NCBI RefSeq assembly: GCF_020525925.1
Contig: NZ_CP084876.1
Span: 5,022,001-5,086,000 of the forward strand
From: Klebsiella quasipneumoniae subsp. quasipneumoniae
GTDB lineage: Bacteria > Pseudomonadota > Gammaproteobacteria > Enterobacterales > Enterobacteriaceae
Length of the DNA stretch: 64,000 bases
Reading direction: 5' to 3'
A program made the position numbers and the translations under genes. Under the pieces are notes generated by a model. It was not told where the DNA came from. It did not search any database and worked only from the letters and a program-made list of their open reading frames with translations. Of the stretch, positions 60,347 to 64,000 are shown piece after piece. Numbering within the stretch: position 1 is the stretch's first letter; every line of letters begins with the position of its first letter.

Positions 60347-60379
60347 AAAAGGCGCGAAATTGTATGCCAATTTCGCGCC
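60347..60379 (-). terminator. Terminator of secE-nusG
   Basis: On the minus strand GGCGCGAAATTG-GCATA-CAATTTCGCGCC is followed by TTTTGTTTTTATG. It separates nusG from the L11 promoter region. Confidence 0.88.
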
Positions 60380-60418
60380 CTATGCAACGATTAAATCGCT
60401 GCTTTTTTGATCGCCGGC

Positions 60419-60964
60419 TTACGCCTTCTCAACCTGGCTGAAGTCCAGTTCTACCGGGGTCGCACGACCGAAGATAGAAACGGAAACTTTCAGGCGGGAC
60501 TTCTCATAGTCCACTTCTTCCACCACGCCGTTAAAGTCAGCGAACGGACCGTCGTTAACGCGAACCATTTCACCCGGTTCAAACAGCGTTTTCGGACGCG
60601 GCTTATCGCCAACCTGCTGCAGACGATTCATGATGGCGTCGACTTCTTTGTCGCTGATCGGCGCCGGACGGTCAGAGGTACCGCCGATGAAGCCCATCAC
60701 GCGCGGTACGCTGCGCACCAGGTGCCAGCTTGCGTCGTTCATGACCATCTGGACCAGAACGTAGCCCGGGAAGAATTTACGTTCGCTTTTGCGACGCTGG
60801 CCGCCACGGATCTCAACCACTTCTTCGGTCGGGACCATGACTTCGCCAAATAACTCTTCCATGTTGTGTAATTTGATATGTTCACGCAGCGACGTGGCTA
60901 CGCGACCTTCAAAACCGGAAAACGCCTGAACGACGTACCAGCGCTTTTTAGGAGCTTCAGACAT
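60419..60964 (-). CDS. nusG: Transcription termination/antitermination factor NusG
   Basis: A 181-residue protein, the E. coli length. The N-terminal NGN domain (about 1-120, [18 protein letters not shown]) binds RNA polymerase. The C-terminal KOW domain (about 130-181, [19 protein letters not shown]) contacts Rho or S10. ATG 60964 comes one base after the secE stop, so the two are coupled. Confidence 0.97.
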
Positions 60965-60965
60965 C

Positions 60966-61349
60966 TCAGAACCTCAGGCCAGTGATAAAGGAGACCAGGC
61001 GAACCAGAATACCATCCAGTCCCCACAGGATCAGTGACATTACTGCAGTCACGGCAGCAACAATCAGCGTAGTATGCAGCGTTTCCTGGCGAGTCGGCCA
61101 AATCACTTTACGAACTTCGGTTCTCGCTTCGCGAGCAAAAGCAACGGTCGCCTTACCTTTCGTCGTCAACAGCGCGACGCCACCGGCAGCAGCAATAAGA
61201 ATAACCACGGCCAGCGCACGCACCGCCAGCATAATGTCGCGATAAAGGAAGTTGCCCACGATCGCCACGATCAGCAGCACGGCAACGATAATCCACTTCA
61301 TCGCTTCCAGGCCGCGCCCGCTCCCTTGAGCTTCGGTATTCGCACTCAT
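60966..61349 (-). CDS. secE: Preprotein translocase subunit SecE
   Basis: A 127-residue inner-membrane protein, the E. coli length, clamping SecY in the SecYEG channel. There are three membrane segments, at about 19-36, 45-63 and 93-111; the conserved third follows the amphipathic [17 protein letters not shown]. It is the first gene of secE-nusG. Confidence 0.96.
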
Positions 61350-61626
61350 AAACCAACCTGTCAGAAGTATTCTACAAACAATTTCACCCCGCGGGGGCGA
61401 GGCGATCCAAACCGAAATTAAGTTTCGGATTATACACTTAACTATTCAAATTGCTTCAACGCTGACGGTTCTGTCGCCCCTGCCCTGCTGTTGCAAAGAA
61501 GGATACTGATTTGCCGTCGCACTACCGCTCGAATGGTTTGGTGTATAAACGCCCTCTTCAGAGCCTGTCTCAGCAATGATTATGACAAATAAAATCACTG
61601 ATGAGCCAGGTTCTGGTGTGAAAGCG
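61350..61626 (-). other. secE upstream region
   Basis: A 337-base gap with the tufB terminator makes up secE-tufB; this part has no gene. A minus-strand TATAAT at 61429-61434 with TTGAAG 19 bases upstream could be the secE promoter, and CCGAAA-cttaa-TTTCGG just after it could form a leader hairpin. Confidence 0.45.
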
Positions 61627-61656
61627 TGCAAAAAGGGCATCAAATGATGCCCTTTT
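61627..61656 (-). terminator. Terminator of the tRNA-tufB transcript
   Basis: GGGCATC-ATTT-GATGCCC followed by TTTTTGC on the minus strand, 31 bases past tufB. Confidence 0.88.
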
Positions 61657-61686
61657 ATTGCGCATTGCGTCAAATGTTATCAGCGA

Positions 61687-62907
<1,221 letters not shown>

Positions 62908-62986
62908 TCACCACATCAACCAGGCAACATGCCCGACTTGTTGAATGAACATAACAGAAGAGAAACAGGGAAGGAGAGAAAAGAAG

Positions 62987-63062
62987 TGGTGCTGATACCC
63001 AGAGTCGAACTGGGGACCTCACCCTTACCAAGGGTGCGCTCTACCAACTGAGCCATATCAGC
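62987..63062 (-). tRNA. thrT: tRNA-Thr(GGT)
   Basis: 76 bases with encoded CCA. Acceptor GCTGATA pairs with TATCAGC; anticodon GGT is complementary to 63027-63029. It is the last of four tRNAs before tufB. Confidence 0.96.
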
Positions 63063-63067
63063 ACGTC

Positions 63068-63142
<75 letters not shown>

Positions 63143-63257
63143 ATCCTGAAACTCGGCTACCCAGTTCTTTCTGTAATACTAAAGAGACTGCTCTCTGTAG
63201 TATTGAGCTGATTAGTTTACCCAACCAACTCCGGCTACGCAAAGCGTCGCCAGAAAG

Positions 63258-63342
<85 letters not shown>

Positions 63343-63352
63343 CAAATTGTTA

Positions 63353-63428
<76 letters not shown>

Positions 63429-63442
63429 ATCAAGTAGCGCGC

Positions 63443-63471
63443 ATTCTAGGGAGAGGAGCGAGTTCATGCAA
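63443..63471 (-). promoter_or_regulatory. Promoter of the thrU-tufB operon
   Basis: TTGCAT (-35), 17 bp, TAGAAT (-10) on the minus strand, then a GCGCGC discriminator typical of stringently controlled stable-RNA promoters. A/T tracts upstream could bind Fis. Confidence 0.75.
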
Positions 63472-63857
63472 CTAAAAATTTGCATAAAACGTTCTCTTGC
63501 TCACATTTTGTGCTCTTACGCGAAAAAACGGTGTAATTTCAAACAACGGAGTGCAAATAATCGCCAGCAAACAGCACAGCAGGCGCGGTTTCGGTCATCC
63601 ACGTTTACCCGGAACCTATGCTGACCGCAGCCTGAAAGGCAGCAGGCCGTTAGCACTATCCTGTTAGCAAAGACCATGCTTTGCAAAGCATAAGAAACTT
63701 ATTCCTCTCTTGTGACGCTGGCGCGAGAAAGCAGCATTCAATGAGTTTTTTTCTTATTATTCCCGGCAATCTGGTGTTACCCTCCTGCCCATTGTCCTGA
63801 TTAACTCGTGTGAAGCATCGCCGTTTCAACGTATTCGGTGATGGTAAGAACATGCTT
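63472..63857 (+). other. coaA upstream region
   Basis: About 385 noncoding bases between the divergent tufB-operon promoter and coaA. The only clear structure is a perfect 16-bp palindrome ATGCTTTGCAAAGCAT at 63676-63691. A minus-strand frame of 109 codons across it has no support. Confidence 0.5.
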
Positions 63858-64000
63858 ATGAGCCAAAAAGAGCAGACGTTAATGACACCGTACCTACAAT
63901 TTAACCGCCACCAATGGGCTGCACTTCGTGATTCTGTCCCGATGACGTTAACCGAGGAAGAAATCACGCGGTTAAAAGGCATCAACGAAGATCTCTCTCT
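63858..64000 (+). CDS. coaA: Pantothenate kinase CoaA (3' truncated by window)
   Basis: 47 codons are visible: [20 protein letters not shown], then [20 protein letters not shown] and GINEDLSL, the N terminus of type I pantothenate kinase. CoaA phosphorylates pantothenate in the first step of coenzyme A synthesis and is inhibited by CoA. The P-loop lies beyond the window. An in-frame ATG two codons earlier (63852) is an alternative start. Location beside thrU, divergent, matches E. coli. Confidence 0.93.
   Translation, partial: MSQKEQTLMTPYLQFNRHQWAALRDSVPMTLTEEEITRLKGINEDLS

Overview
The window is a stretch of enterobacterial chromosome, most likely from the Klebsiella pneumoniae complex. 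Gene order from metA through aceBAK, iclR and metH, and from an rrn operon through purHD, zra, hupA, hemE, thi and rpoBC to tufB, matches the 90-min region of Escherichia coli. Many proteins have the same length as their E. coli counterparts: RpoB 1342, RpoC 1407, ThiC 631, MetH 1227. A complete L-sorbose (sor) operon, a dcuB gene and the missing arpA and pepE point to Klebsiella rather than E. coli. No integrase, transposase, prophage or CRISPR array was seen.

Layout. (1) 1-2300: the end of a panS-like transporter, yjbD, and rluF reading back toward it. (2) 2304-8851: the sor operon sorCDFBAME, a mannose-family PTS that takes up L-sorbose and converts it through sorbose-1-phosphate to glucitol-6-phosphate. 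It ends in a shikimate-dehydrogenase-like gene that overlaps sorE. Three SorC-operator-like palindromes precede sorC. (3) 8939-22140: yjbB and metH on the minus strand, iclR on the plus strand, then the glyoxylate-bypass operon aceBAK and metA on the minus strand, then yjaB. IclR boxes lie before iclR and aceB, and three tandem met boxes lie before metA. REP-type palindromes surround aceK, and one pair encodes its C-terminal tail.

(4) 22260-27660: one rRNA operon on the minus strand (16S, tRNA-Glu, 23S, 5S) with P1 and P2 promoters, boxA sites and a terminator. (5) 27814-39197: purHD behind a PurR box and an unusually perfect leader hairpin; the zraSR/zraP zinc-stress system with two sigma-54 promoters around a ZraR-type inverted repeat; yjaH, hupA, yjaG, nfi, hemE and nudC on the minus strand; rsd on the plus strand. 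(6) 39256-44824: a TPP riboswitch and thiCEFSGH, whose reading frames overlap or nearly abut. (7) 45141-48856: a membrane diguanylate cyclase, an orphan cellobiose-type PTS EIIB/EIIA pair with an AscG-like operator, and dcuB.

(8) 49201-63471: the main transcription and translation cluster, all on the minus strand: four tRNAs and tufB, secE-nusG, rplKA, rplJL and rpoBC, with conserved promoters, terminators and the rplL-rpoB attenuator. (9) coaA begins at 63858 and leaves the window.

Most of the window is core genome with well-described functions. The less ordinary parts are the sor operon with its shikimate-dehydrogenase-like last gene, the repeat-derived AceK tail, the 17-bp purH leader hairpin, and the orphan PTS pair. 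I found no clear sign of a wholly new multigene system.
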